Below are positions 33,577-41,948 of a stretch of 64,000 nt of DNA, piece after piece (position 1 is the stretch's first letter; the number at the start of each line of letters is the position of its first letter). A program made the position numbers and the translations under genes. A model generated the notes under the pieces. That model did not search any database. It worked only from the letters and a program-made list of their open reading frames with translations, and was not told the DNA's origin. Source of the stretch: Manganibacter manganicus. Its GTDB lineage: Bacteria; Pseudomonadota; Alphaproteobacteria; Rhizobiales; Rhizobiaceae. The stretch covers positions 7,501 through 71,500 of the forward strand of contig NZ_MDET01000015.1 in assembly GCF_002075885.1 (NCBI RefSeq), given 5' to 3'.

Positions 33577-34466
33577 ATTCGCAGGCCGGTTACAATTGTG
33601 GGGAAGAATTCTTGCTGCGTAATGTCGTCGTTCTCAAGCGCATCCTGTTCGACGCGCTTGGCCATTTCAACAATGACGACGGCTGGCCGATGGCCTCGCA
33701 CCTTGCCATCACCGCGCTAATGGCACTGTTTCCCTTCCTGATTTTTGCGACCACGCTGGGGAGCTTTCTTGGCGCGCGAGCGTTTGCCGATACGGCCGTG
33801 CACCTGGTCTTCGACACATGGCCGGAGCAGATCGCCAAGCCGATTGCCCATGAAGTGCGCAATGTGCTGACCGTGCAGCGCACCGACCTTCTGACCTATG
33901 GCGTGCTGCTTGCCGCCTTCTTCGCCTCCAACGGCATCGAGGCACTGCGCACCGCGCTCAACCGCGCCTACCGCGTCACGGAAACGCGCGGCATCATCTT
34001 CCGGCGCGTGCAAAGCATAGCCTTCGTGCTGATCGCGACAGCCGGATTTCTGGCAGTGAGCGTGCTTCTGGTGTTTGCGCCACTGCTGGCAAGACTGGCC
34101 GAGGCACATTTCATCTGGCTCCAGCCTTATGTCGGCACCTTCACCCTGTGGCGCTATATGATTGCCTCGTCGGTGATCGTCGGCGGGCTGTTTGCCGTGC
34201 ATTTCTGGCTGCCGGCCGGCAGGCGGAGGCTGCTTTCGCTCGTGCCCGGCATCTTGTTCACTTTGGCGGGCTGGCTGATCGGCTCGACCCTTTTCGCCAG
34301 CTATCTCGATCATTTCTCGTCCTATGCCAGCACCTATGCCGGACTGGCCTCGATCATGATCGCGGTGGTCTTCCTTTATATCATTTCGGTAATCTTCATC
34401 CTTGGCGGCGAGTTGAACGCCGCCATCAGCCGCTATCGCACAGCCCGCGCGCGCGTCGGCAACTGA
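33540..34466 (+). CDS. YihY/BrkB family inner-membrane protein
   Basis: Polytopic membrane protein of the YihY/virulence-factor BrkB family, about six helices; landmarks are HLAITALMALFPFLIFATTLG, the NGIEALRTALNRAYRVTETRG block and the final VVFLYIISVIFILGGELNAAI. Long claimed to be RNase BN, but that assignment was withdrawn; function unknown. ATG 33540 overlaps the divergent SDR start by 37 bp. TTG 33612, behind GGGGAAG, removes the overlap and gives 284 residues, so it may be the true start. It converges on the next gene with a 34-bp overlap. Confidence 0.88.
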   Translation: MPRLAICDHPFPYSQAGYNCGEEFLLRNVVVLKRILFDALGHFNNDDGWPMASHLAITALMALFPFLIFATTLGSFLGARAFADTAVHLVFDTWPEQIAKPIAHEVRNVLTVQRTDLLTYGVLLAAFFASNGIEALRTALNRAYRVTETRGIIFRRVQSIAFVLIATAGFLAVSVLLVFAPLLARLAEAHFIWLQPYVGTFTLWRYMIASSVIVGGLFAVHFWLPAGRRRLLSLVPGILFTLAGWLIGSTLFASYLDHFSSYASTYAGLASIMIAVVFLYIISVIFILGGELNAAISRYRTARARVGN

Positions 34467-35335
34467 AAACCGCCGCGCGCGGTCGCCAGACCGACGCCGA
34501 GCGTGGTGATCGCCATGCCGACGATCTGCACCGCGTCGAGATGTTCGCCGAACAGCGCCCATGCCATGACGGCTGTTACCGCCGGCACCAGATAAAACAG
34601 CGAGGCGACCTTCGACATTTCACCGTCGCGGATCATCACCATCAAAAGGAAGATCGCACCGACCGACAGCACCACCACCAACCAGACCAGCGCGAAGATC
34701 AGTTCGCCATTGACGGTGACGGTTTGCGTCTCGAACGCCAGCGAGGCTGCAAGCACGATCGCCGCGCCGCCGGCATATTGCCAGAGCGTTGCGGCGACGA
34801 GGCCGCCGCCCGAGGCAAAACGCTTCTGCCAGATTGTGCCGAAGCTCATGCCGATAACGGAAATCAGCGAGGCACCAAGGGTTTCCGCCGTGACCCCGCC
34901 GCCGATCGCGCCAAGCTTCGGCCACAAGACGACGATGATCCCGACGAGCCCGGTCGCCAGCCCTATCCAGTGCCGCGGCAAAACCTTTTCGCCCAGCAGC
35001 CTGCCGGCCAAAACGGCGGTGATCAACGGCTGCAAACCGACGATCAGGGCCGAAAGCCCCGCTGGCATGCCCCTGTGGATCGCCCAGAACACGCCGCCCA
35101 GATAGACGCCGTGTATCAGCATGCCGGCAACCATGGCATGCAGCACTTGCGTCGGCGAAAGCCTTTTCGAGCCAAGCAGCACGACAAGGCCGGCAAACAG
35201 GATGAAGGCCAGAACGAAGCGCATGGCGAGAAAGGTGAACGGCTCGGCCCATGGCATGGCATAGCGCGCACCGATGAAGCCGGTCGCCCACAGGACCACG
35301 AATGTCGCGGGAATGAGCCGCTTGAAGCTTTGCAT
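34433..35335 (-). CDS. DMT (EamA) family transporter
   Basis: Ten-helix transporter of the drug/metabolite superfamily: two EamA repeats, starting MQSFKRLIPATFVVLWATGFIGARYAMP with the usual first-helix W-x-x-G-F-I-x-A pattern, and a second repeat after about residue 145. 300 residues. Similar in type to, but not a close copy of, the transporter at 13.6-14.5 kb. Its 3' end overlaps the convergent yihY-like gene by 34 bp. Substrate unknown. Confidence 0.92.
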   Translation of the reverse strand: MQSFKRLIPATFVVLWATGFIGARYAMPWAEPFTFLAMRFVLAFILFAGLVVLLGSKRLSPTQVLHAMVAGMLIHGVYLGGVFWAIHRGMPAGLSALIVGLQPLITAVLAGRLLGEKVLPRHWIGLATGLVGIIVVLWPKLGAIGGGVTAETLGASLISVIGMSFGTIWQKRFASGGGLVAATLWQYAGGAAIVLAASLAFETQTVTVNGELIFALVWLVVVLSVGAIFLLMVMIRDGEMSKVASLFYLVPAVTAVMAWALFGEHLDAVQIVGMAITTLGVGLATARGGFQLPTRARAVR

Positions 35336-35442
35336 GGCACGGTTTCCGTTTGGAAGCGGATCGCTTTAACCGGAAGGCGATCGCGATGCAAAACGAAACG
35401 GCTGATCCGATGGTTCACGCAAATTGATGAAGCGGCCCCCAC

Positions 35443-36318
35443 TCAGAGTTTCGCCATGCGGCGGACAGTTTCCGGCGTCACGCCGGCGTTGCGCAACGCG
35501 GCAATCCCGGTATCGCCGGCGCTTTTCGACAGTTTACGGCCTTCGGCGTCGAGGATGAGCCGATGATGGAAATAGGCCGGCTCCGGCAAGCCAAGGAGCT
35601 TCTGGAGAACGCGCTGGACAGCGGTGGCCGAATAAAGGTCGCTACCGCGCACGACATGCGTGATTTGCTGCAAGGCGTCGTCCACCACGACCGCCAGATG
35701 ATAGCTGGTGGGGATTTCCCGCCGCGCCACGATCACGTCGCCCCAGTCCTGAGGCCGGGCCTCGACGCGATGCGTGCCTGACAGGGCCTCGTCGTCATAT
35801 TCCAGCCAGGTCAGCGGCGCGGCGATCCGCTGCATGGCGGCATCGACATCGAGCCGCCAGGCAAATGGCAGACCGTGTGCGATCCTGCGCTTGCGCTCCT
35901 GCGTCGAAAGCGTCTTGTCGGCTCGCGGATAGAGCGGCACGCCATCGGGATCGCGCGGCCAGTCGCGCCCGCCTCCGCCGCTTTCGGCGATGAAAGCGCG
36001 AATCTCACCCCGGCTCATGAAGGCTGGATAGACCAGTTCCTCGTCGATAAGCCTATGCAGCACCGCCTCATAGTTGCCGAAATGCTCGGACTGGCGACGC
36101 ACCTTGCCCTCCCACGCCACGCCCAGCCATGCCAGATCGCGCAAAATGCCGGTCTTAAAAGCCGGCGTGCAGCGCGTCGTGTCGATATCCTCCATGCGCA
36201 GCAACATGCGGCCGGCAAATGCATCAGCCAGTTTCCGGTTGAGCAGGACCGAATGGGCATGGCCGAGATGCAGTTCGCCGTTCGGGCTCGGCGCGAAACG
36301 GAATGTCAGCAGGTTCAT
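35443..36318 (-). CDS. gluQ: Glutamyl-Q tRNA(Asp) synthetase
   Basis: Catalytic-core paralogue of glutamyl-tRNA synthetase that attaches glutamate to the queuosine base of tRNA-Asp. Class I motifs: FAPSPNGELHLGHAHS (HIGH equivalent HLGH) and KLSKS. The anticodon-binding domain is missing, which is normal for GluQRS. ATG 36318 (MNLLTFRFAPSP) gives 291 residues. It is divergent from the AlkA-type glycosylase gene. Confidence 0.94.
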   Translation of the reverse strand: MNLLTFRFAPSPNGELHLGHAHSVLLNRKLADAFAGRMLLRMEDIDTTRCTPAFKTGILRDLAWLGVAWEGKVRRQSEHFGNYEAVLHRLIDEELVYPAFMSRGEIRAFIAESGGGGRDWPRDPDGVPLYPRADKTLSTQERKRRIAHGLPFAWRLDVDAAMQRIAAPLTWLEYDDEALSGTHRVEARPQDWGDVIVARREIPTSYHLAVVVDDALQQITHVVRGSDLYSATAVQRVLQKLLGLPEPAYFHHRLILDAEGRKLSKSAGDTGIAALRNAGVTPETVRRMAKL

Positions 36319-36392
36319 TTGGCGTCGGCAACCGGGTTGAACGGCACAAGTACGAATTGCTACCTTGCACGGCAATGGGGAGCAACCGAACC

Positions 36393-37052
36393 ATGCAACG
36401 CATCGCCACGCTGGATGATGTCTCACGAGGGCTGGACGCCCTTTGCCGCATCGATCCGCGCCTGACTGCAGTACGAGCCATGGCCGGCGAGGTGCCGCTG
36501 CGCCTTTCCGAACCGGGTTTCCGCAGCCTCGCCTCTATCATGATTTCCCAACAGGTTTCGCGCGCCAGCGCCGATGCTATATTCGGCCGGCTGACCGGCC
36601 TCCTCAATCCGCTGACGCCGCGCGCCGTGCTTGACGCAAGCGAGGTGATCTTCCGCGAAGCCGGCCTGTCGCGACCGAAGCAGCGCGGCCTCATCGCCGC
36701 GGCACAGGCCACCGTCGACGGGCTCGACCTTCACCATTTGTGCCGCATGGACGCGCCGAAGGCGATGGCGCTGCTGACCGCGGTTTCCGGCATAGGCCCG
36801 TGGACCGCGCAGGTCTATCTGCTGTTTTCGGCCGGCCATCCCGATATTTTTCCCGAACGCGACGTTGCCTTGCAAAGTGCAGTCGGCCATGCGCTCGGCA
36901 TCGAGCCCCGGCCCGGCCACAAGGAACTTGGCCTGCTGGCCGAATCATGGAGCCCATGGCGGGGCGTCGCCTCACGACTTTTCTGGGCCTATTACCGCGA
37001 AACACGCGGCCGGGACGCCGCGCCGCTTACTGAGACTGCAAAAAAGCAATGA
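36393..37052 (+). CDS. DNA-3-methyladenine glycosylase II (AlkA type)
   Basis: Base-excision repair enzyme that removes alkylated bases. Helix-hairpin-helix glycosylase fold: ASIMISQQVSRASADAIFGRL, then the HhH LLTAVSGIGPWTAQVYLL and the catalytic Asp in FPERDVALQ. 219 residues from ATG 36393, short because it lacks the N-terminal AlkA domain, as in many alphaproteobacteria. GGGGAG lies about 10 bases before this start. Followed on the same strand by an HNH endonuclease gene. Confidence 0.93.
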   Translation: MQRIATLDDVSRGLDALCRIDPRLTAVRAMAGEVPLRLSEPGFRSLASIMISQQVSRASADAIFGRLTGLLNPLTPRAVLDASEVIFREAGLSRPKQRGLIAAAQATVDGLDLHHLCRMDAPKAMALLTAVSGIGPWTAQVYLLFSAGHPDIFPERDVALQSAVGHALGIEPRPGHKELGLLAESWSPWRGVASRLFWAYYRETRGRDAAPLTETAKKQ

Positions 37053-37161
37053 AATCACGCGCTTTTGCTGCGCATTGGCCTATCGATTCCGCTTCACATC
37101 CCTGTCATGTCGGGCTTACAGTATCGTCGTTATTCGGATCGATGCGAAGGAGACGAAGAAC

Positions 37162-37719
37162 GTGACGGTCGCCGTATCGGCGGATGGGCTTCCAGCATTG
37201 GTGCTGAACGCGGATTATCGCCCGCTCAGCTACTACCCCCTGTCGCTCTGGTCGTGGCAGGACGCTATCAAGGCTGTCTTCCTCGACCGGGTCAACATCG
37301 TGGCCGAATACGACCATGCGGTGTCGTCGCCCTCCTTCTCGATGAAGCTGCCGAGCGTCGTCAGCCTCAAGACCTATGTGAAACCGTCGCGGTTCCCGGC
37401 CTTCACACGCTTCAACGTGTTTTTGCGTGATCGATTCCAGTGCCAGTATTGCGGCACGACGGAGGATCTCACCTTCGACCATGTCGTCCCACGCCGTTGC
37501 GGCGGAGCAACGACGTGGGACAATGTGGTGGCGGCCTGCTCCCCCTGCAATCTCAGGAAAGGCGGCCTGATGCCGGCGCATGCCAGAATGTGGCCGCGCC
37601 AGAAGCCCTATCAGCCGACGATGCACGATCTGCACAATAACGGCCGGCTGTTTCCGCCAAACCACCTGCATGAAAGCTGGATGGACTATCTCTACTGGGA
37701 TGTCGAACTGGAACCGTAA
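37162..37719 (+). CDS. HNH endonuclease family protein
   Basis: 185 residues from GTG 37162, which has AAGGAG about 9 bases upstream; an open frame from 36865 is only the shadow of alkA. The HNH/zinc site is complete: CQYCGTTEDLTFDHVVPRRCGG then VAACSPCNLRKGG (CxxC...DH...CxxC). The N-terminal VLNADYRPLSYYPLSLWSWQDAIKAV is strongly conserved in rhizobia. Despite the nuclease motif this gene is core, not part of a mobile or restriction locus; its role is unknown. Confidence 0.92.
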   Translation: MTVAVSADGLPALVLNADYRPLSYYPLSLWSWQDAIKAVFLDRVNIVAEYDHAVSSPSFSMKLPSVVSLKTYVKPSRFPAFTRFNVFLRDRFQCQYCGTTEDLTFDHVVPRRCGGATTWDNVVAACSPCNLRKGGLMPAHARMWPRQKPYQPTMHDLHNNGRLFPPNHLHESWMDYLYWDVELEP

Positions 37720-37743
37720 GGTGCGTCCGTCACGGCTGGCCGG

Positions 37744-38268
37744 TCAACGCTTGAGCAGCGCGCCGCGAAAGGCGACGATGGCGAGGATCAGGCTGGCAAT
37801 GGCGTTCCAACCGGCCATGGACAGGCCGAGGATACGCAAGGCCGCCTTGTCGCAGGACGGCGGCACGAATTTGTTCAGCGCATCGAGGACCCCGTTGCCA
37901 CCAGTATCCACCGGCCCCGCAATATCGGTGCAATCGGTCGGGCCGGGCCACCAGCCCCATTCGACGCCGGAATGAAAGACGCCCAGATAAAGCCCATAGG
38001 CCATCAGCAGCCCGCCGGCGAAAAGCAGCAGCCGCGTGTTCCATGACGGCAACCGCATCGCCGAAGACAGGACAGCCGCCAGCATCAGCGGCACGCCGAC
38101 ATAATAGGGAATGCGCTGCTCGTAGCAGAGCTTGCAGGGGATGTAGCCACCTATGTACTGGAAGCCAAGCGCCGAGCCGACCACCGCCGCCATGGCAACA
38201 GCCAGGAACAGGGCAGTCAGTTTACGCTGGCGTTCAACGCCGACGGCCGGATCATCTGTGGCGGACAT
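37744..38268 (-). CDS. Disulfide bond formation protein B family
   Basis: Four-helix inner-membrane quinone reductase that reoxidises DsbA-like proteins. The first periplasmic Cys pair is in IPCKLCYEQRIPYY (CxxC between helices 1 and 2) and the second pair is Cys of PTDCTDIAG and PPSCDKAAL in the larger loop. 174 residues. Short basic C-terminus. Converges on the HNH gene and is preceded by a yqaA-type gene on the same strand. Confidence 0.94.
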   Translation of the reverse strand: MSATDDPAVGVERQRKLTALFLAVAMAAVVGSALGFQYIGGYIPCKLCYEQRIPYYVGVPLMLAAVLSSAMRLPSWNTRLLLFAGGLLMAYGLYLGVFHSGVEWGWWPGPTDCTDIAGPVDTGGNGVLDALNKFVPPSCDKAALRILGLSMAGWNAIASLILAIVAFRGALLKR

Positions 38269-38288
38269 GACAACGAACTCCGTGCGAC

Positions 38289-38876
38289 CTAAAAAGCGTA
38301 TTTGAAGATCAGATAAAGCGCGATCAGCACGGCGGCCGCCACGCCGACAATCATCCCGAGGCGCTTTTCGATGAAATGCCGGATCGGCTCGCCATAACGG
38401 CGCAGCAGCCAGGCCAGCAGCAGGAAGCGGGCGCCGCGCGCAACGATCGCGGAAAGGATGAACCAGCCAAGCGGAAAGCCGATGACTCCCGAAAGAATGG
38501 TGACGACCTTGATCGGCGGCAGATGCGCCAGGCCGGACGTGACCAGCATCAACAGGATGATGCCGTCGCCCGACGTCATGCGCAGATGTTCGAATTCATC
38601 AAACTTGCCATAGAATTCAAGCACCGGCCGCGCCAGCGTGTCATAGGCATAATGGCCGATATACCAGCCGAGAATGCCGCCCAGTACGGAGGCGACAGTC
38701 GCCACCAGCGCGTAGCGATAGGCGCGCACCGGCCGCGAGAGCGCCATGGGGATATAGAGCACATCAGCCGGAACGAGAAAGACAGAGCTTTCCACGAAGG
38801 CGATAACGGCCAACCACCATTCGGCGGATTTCCTTGCCGCCAGCGACAAGGTCCAGTCGTAAAGTCCGCGAAGCAT
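38289..38876 (-). CDS. YqaA family membrane protein (VTT/SNARE-associated)
   Basis: 195-residue inner-membrane protein of the DedA-like VTT family, YqaA branch. N-terminal amphipathic MLRGLYDWTLSLAARKSAEWWLAVIAFVESSVFLVPADVL contains the ESSVFLVP membrane re-entrant motif; later GGILGWYIGHYAYD and GLAHLPPIKVVTILSGVIGFP match the family. These proteins are proposed lipid scramblases/transporters. Just upstream of the dsbB-type gene, 20 bp apart. Confidence 0.92.
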   Translation of the reverse strand: MLRGLYDWTLSLAARKSAEWWLAVIAFVESSVFLVPADVLYIPMALSRPVRAYRYALVATVASVLGGILGWYIGHYAYDTLARPVLEFYGKFDEFEHLRMTSGDGIILLMLVTSGLAHLPPIKVVTILSGVIGFPLGWFILSAIVARGARFLLLAWLLRRYGEPIRHFIEKRLGMIVGVAAAVLIALYLIFKYAF

Positions 38877-38984
38877 GATCCCCTCGAATTCAGGCGTTGC
38901 CTCGAATAGAAAGAAATGTGCGGCGGCACAATGGCGGCGGCTTCACGAAATCGACAGCCGATTGCCGCAGGTGCCGGCGAAGGA

Positions 38985-39071
38985 TGGTGCGGGTGGTCGG
39001 ACTCGAACCGACACTCTGTCACCAGAAACGGATTTTGAGTCCGTCGCGTCTACCAATTCCGCCACACCCGC
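38985..39071 (-). tRNA. tRNA-Leu(CAA)
   Basis: 87 bases with encoded CCA. Acceptor GCGGGTG pairs with CACCCGC; anticodon stem ACGGA/TCCGT with loop CTCAAAA, anticodon CAA (reads UUG); long variable arm TCTGGTGACAGAG, diagnostic of a class II tRNA; T arm GGTTCGAGTCC. Confidence 0.95.
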
Positions 39072-39244
39072 ATGAATGCTCCAAAGCACTGGAGCGCAAG
39101 ACGACAATCCCGGTGGCGTGCGGATCGGGATCGCCGGCAGCCCGAGCGACGTAATTCATCGGCCGCTCCGATGCAAGAGCCATTGTCTCTATCGGCTTGA
39201 CAAGATTTTCGGCCTGGGCTGCTTTCACGATAAAGGGCAAATCG

Positions 39245-39787
39245 ATGAGCGAAGCGACACGAATGAGATCGACAGGACTGGGGCGAGCTTTCGTGGTGAT
39301 GGGCGTCACGGGATGCGGCAAGACGGCCGTGGGACAGATGCTTGCAGCGAGGCTCGGCGCCATTTTCATCGAAGGCGACGCCCTGCATCCTGCAGAGAAT
39401 GTCGCCCGCATGGCGCGCGGCGAGCCGCTGACCGATGACCTGCGCGCCGGCTGGCTGGATGCGATCGGCAAGGCGATCACGACGGAATCAGGCCGCAACC
39501 GCGACGCCGTCGCTGCATGCTCGGCCTTGAAGCGGCAATACCGGGACCGCCTGCGCGGCTTCTCGCATGGGCTGGCCTTTGTCTATCTCAAGCTCGACCC
39601 ATCAACCGCCAGGGCGCGGGTGACAGCGCGCACCGACCATTTCATGCCGGCAAGCCTCGTGGAAAGCCAGTTCGCCATTCTGGAGGAGCCTGACGTGGAT
39701 GAAACCGCCTTGACGCTCGATGCGACACAGCCCATCGAAACGCTGGTCAAGGCTGCGGCAAACCATTTCCGGCTATTTCCAGATTGA
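39245..39787 (+). CDS. Gluconokinase
   Basis: Phosphorylates gluconate to 6-phosphogluconate. P-loop VMGVTGCGKTAVG, then the family motif IEGDALHPAENVARMARGEPLTDDLR (substrate/lid) and CSALKRQYRDRLR. ATG 39245 follows AAGGG; 180 residues, standard for GntK-type kinases. It is the last recognisable core gene before the tRNA-Arg junction of the island. Confidence 0.94.
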   Translation: MSEATRMRSTGLGRAFVVMGVTGCGKTAVGQMLAARLGAIFIEGDALHPAENVARMARGEPLTDDLRAGWLDAIGKAITTESGRNRDAVAACSALKRQYRDRLRGFSHGLAFVYLKLDPSTARARVTARTDHFMPASLVESQFAILEEPDVDETALTLDATQPIETLVKAAANHFRLFPD

Positions 39788-39873
39788 AGCGTCGCGCCTG
39801 TTCCGCTAAGAAGCCGGGACTGGCCGCTCCGGTGGCCGGTCGTCTCGTTGGCCGTATCGTCGGCCTTCGAGAA

Positions 39874-39916
<43 letters not shown>

Positions 39917-40163
39917 AGGCTAAGTCAAGCGCGCTGTGGGTGATGGTTGAAAAAGTTGAGGAATGCCAAGCGATTGGCGGAACTCGAAGGAAGCAGAGAA
40001 ACTGCTTCCGTGGTCACGGAAGCGCCGCGGAAGCAAACTGAAGGAAGCTGTAGAGTACGAACGACCACAATCGGCAGTGCCTCGAGCTCGCACCGTTTGC
40101 GATCGTTTGAAGTTGGAATCGAGATTGACCCCGGTCGATCTCGGACACTATCTGAAGATAAAT
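39917..40163. other. Segment between split and intact tRNA-Arg
   Basis: About 250 bases. Several frames are open across it (one starts near 39947) but none has a clear ribosome site or recognisable product. No integrase or excisionase remnant could be identified. Confidence 0.5.
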
Positions 40164-40240
40164 GCACCCATAGCTCAGCTGGATAGAGCGCTACCCTCCG
40201 AAGGTAGAGGCCTCAGGTTCGAATCCTGATGGGTGCGCCA
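40164..40240 (+). tRNA. tRNA-Arg(CCG), intact, probably brought by the island
   Basis: 77 bases with encoded CCA. Acceptor GCACCCA/TGGGTGC, D arm CTCAGCTGGATAGAG, anticodon stem CTACC/GGTAG with loop CTCCGAA (anticodon CCG, reads CGG), T arm CAGGTTCGAATCCTG, discriminator G. The base changes relative to the split copy are compensatory in both stems, so it is a diverged functional gene, not a partial repeat. Confidence 0.95.
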
Positions 40241-40432
40241 TCTGCCTCCTAACATGGCTCAGGGTCGAGCGGTTGCTCCCCATCTCTCGAACAGCCCGTC
40301 ACGAAATCCCTTCCGGATTCTCACCCTCATGGGGCGTTGAGGAGTTTCCCCGTTGAAGGAGTCGGCCGAGACGGAGGCTCCGGGCGGAAGGCTCCGTGTC
40401 CTTGGGGATACCCACGATATTCCGGCGCGCAA

Positions 40433-40963
40433 TCATTCAGGAACGGTCAGCAATCCCTTCACAGCAAACAGCTCGACCGTGCGCATGAGGATGGCGCTCG
40501 CATGAGTGAAGTTTCCGAGCTGATCCTTGAAATAATAGCTCCACTTTTCGCCATGGAAGAGGTTGTTCCGCAGGCGGTAGACGATGATGAGCAAGGCCAG
40601 AATGGTCTCCGCGGCGCCCGTTTGAGCCTCACTTGAAACAGCCTCGACCTCGGTACGGCCGCCGTTCGGGCCCGGGTGGAAGCGCAACGCCTGGAAGCGA
40701 TGGTTGAAACCACTACCGTCGCGGTAACGCGCCGTGAAGAACGCAAGAGCCTCCTGAAAGGGCTCAACATCCAGACCAGATCCATGGTTCGCGGCCTGGG
40801 CGACGCGCGCACGGAAACCGCCAATGCTGGCATTGTTTGCCATCACTCGCGCTTCGAAGAAGCTCCAGAGCAGGGAGAATTCGTGGATTGCCTGGCGCTC
40901 GTCGGGAACCAAGTGAGCGTAGCCTTCGGTATTGGCGTTGAGCCATGCCTCAACAGGCGACAT
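40433..40963 (-). CDS. HEPN-like protein of unknown function
   Basis: 176 residues from ATG 40963 (MSPVEAWLNANTEGY), which has GGAAGA 6-7 bases upstream. Mostly alpha-helical. Near the C-terminus is VYRLRNNLFHGEKWSYYF: the R-N-x-x-x-H arrangement is the hallmark of HEPN domains, many of which are ribonuclease toxins or defence effectors. A second conserved-looking block is HEFSLLWSFFEARVM. It is the first gene inside the island, next to the tRNA junction, where defence and toxin genes often gather. The HEPN call is by motif only; no partner antitoxin is adjacent. Confidence 0.7.
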   Translation of the reverse strand: MSPVEAWLNANTEGYAHLVPDERQAIHEFSLLWSFFEARVMANNASIGGFRARVAQAANHGSGLDVEPFQEALAFFTARYRDGSGFNHRFQALRFHPGPNGGRTEVEAVSSEAQTGAAETILALLIIVYRLRNNLFHGEKWSYYFKDQLGNFTHASAILMRTVELFAVKGLLTVPE

Positions 40964-41135
40964 CGATCTTTCTTCCCGCACTCGTTTCGCAACCTACGCC
41001 CAGATGACAAAACAACGACCGGGCACTGGGTAAATCTACCCTCATTCGTAGGGTAGCTCACCGAACAGACCGATCATGAGATCACCGTCGTACAGAGAAA
41101 ATGGAATCTCGACATAGTGGTCTGGATGGCGAGGA
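40964..41135. other. Region upstream of the hsp20 remnant
   Basis: With the remnant that follows, this makes about 400 bases without an intact gene before hsp20. A short stretch at 41057-41100 (plus strand, another frame) reads DHEITVVQ, vaguely like the small heat-shock core, but it is too weak to call. Confidence 0.35.
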
Positions 41136-41279
41136 AGCCTGGTCAATGGTCTATTGACGATCGATCTTAAGCGCGAGATCCCCGAAGAGATGAAACTGCG
41201 CCGGATCGAGATCACGGCCGAAAAGGCGCTGCCCCAAGTCGAGACCAGGCCCATCGAGGCAGAGAAGCAGGCCGCCTGA
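41136..41279 (+). pseudogene. C-terminal fragment of an IbpA-type small heat-shock gene
   Basis: In-frame 47 codons and stop, reading SLVNGLLTIDLKREIPEEMK then a tail ending IEAEKQAA. This is the C-terminal end of the rhizobial IbpA-type Hsp20 (A-x-x-x-NGLL-x-IDL motif plus the IEI tail). No start codon or alpha-crystallin core precedes it in frame. The matching N-terminal part, ending exactly where this begins, is found at 57909-58237. Confidence 0.8.
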
Positions 41280-41363
41280 GGTCCTTCTCAGCGCGACTCG
41301 CGAACGACGCCGGGCGCCGACGGAATAGCAATGTCAATCGAACGAACAGAAAGGAGAAGGATA

Positions 41364-41873
41364 ATGAGTGTCCGTGATTTGATCCCTTGGGGCCGCAGCA
41401 ACGGCAATCAGGTTCCCAGTATCTTGCGCGAGGGCGAACGTGATCCGTTTCTCTCGTTGCATCGCGAGGTGAACAGGCTGTTCGACGACGTCTTCCGCGG
41501 CTTCGGCTCGAACCTACCCTCTCTCGTTGGCGCGTCCGCCTTCAGCGGCGGTTGGCCGAGCGTGGAGATCTCCGACGGCGAGAAGGAGATCAAGGTGACC
41601 GCCGAAGTCCCCGGCTTGGAAGAGAAGGACATCGAAGTCCTGCTCGACGATGGCGTGCTGACGTTGAAGGGCGAGAAGCGCTCCGAAACGGAGGACAAAG
41701 ACAGGCAGTTCACCGAGCGCTTCTATGGCCGCTTCGAGCGCCGCATCCCGCTCGGCTACGAGGTCAAGGACGACAAGGTCGACGCGCGGTTCAGGAACGG
41801 CGTGCTAACCGTGACCTTGCCCAAGAGCGAGAAGGCGCAGTCGCAGGTCAAGCGCATCGCCATCAAGAGCTGA
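41364..41873 (+). CDS. Hsp20/alpha-crystallin family small heat-shock protein
   Basis: ATP-independent holdase that traps unfolding proteins. 169 residues from ATG 41364 (MSVRDLIPWG), behind AAGGAG. The alpha-crystallin domain runs from about 60 to 155: PSVEISDGEKEIKVTAEVPG, LDDGVLTLKGEKRSE, ERFYGRFERRIPLGYEV and the end motif FRNGVLTVTLPKSE. It differs from the IbpA-type remnants next to it and at 57.9 kb, and matches the Hsp20 branch seen in stress islands. An NDUFS4-like gene follows 75 bp on. Confidence 0.95.
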   Translation: MSVRDLIPWGRSNGNQVPSILREGERDPFLSLHREVNRLFDDVFRGFGSNLPSLVGASAFSGGWPSVEISDGEKEIKVTAEVPGLEEKDIEVLLDDGVLTLKGEKRSETEDKDRQFTERFYGRFERRIPLGYEVKDDKVDARFRNGVLTVTLPKSEKAQSQVKRIAIKS

Positions 41874-41948
41874 CGCATGGCAGGCGCCGACGGCGAGCCA
41901 TCTGACCGCCGTCGGCTGCATCCTTCGCCAGAGAGGAAGGGATGAAAG

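Noticed and set aside
37162..37719. HNH nuclease as a sign of a mobile or defence locus
   Set aside because: The protein is of a widely conserved core rhizobial type in a core gene neighbourhood; no restriction or phage genes nearby.
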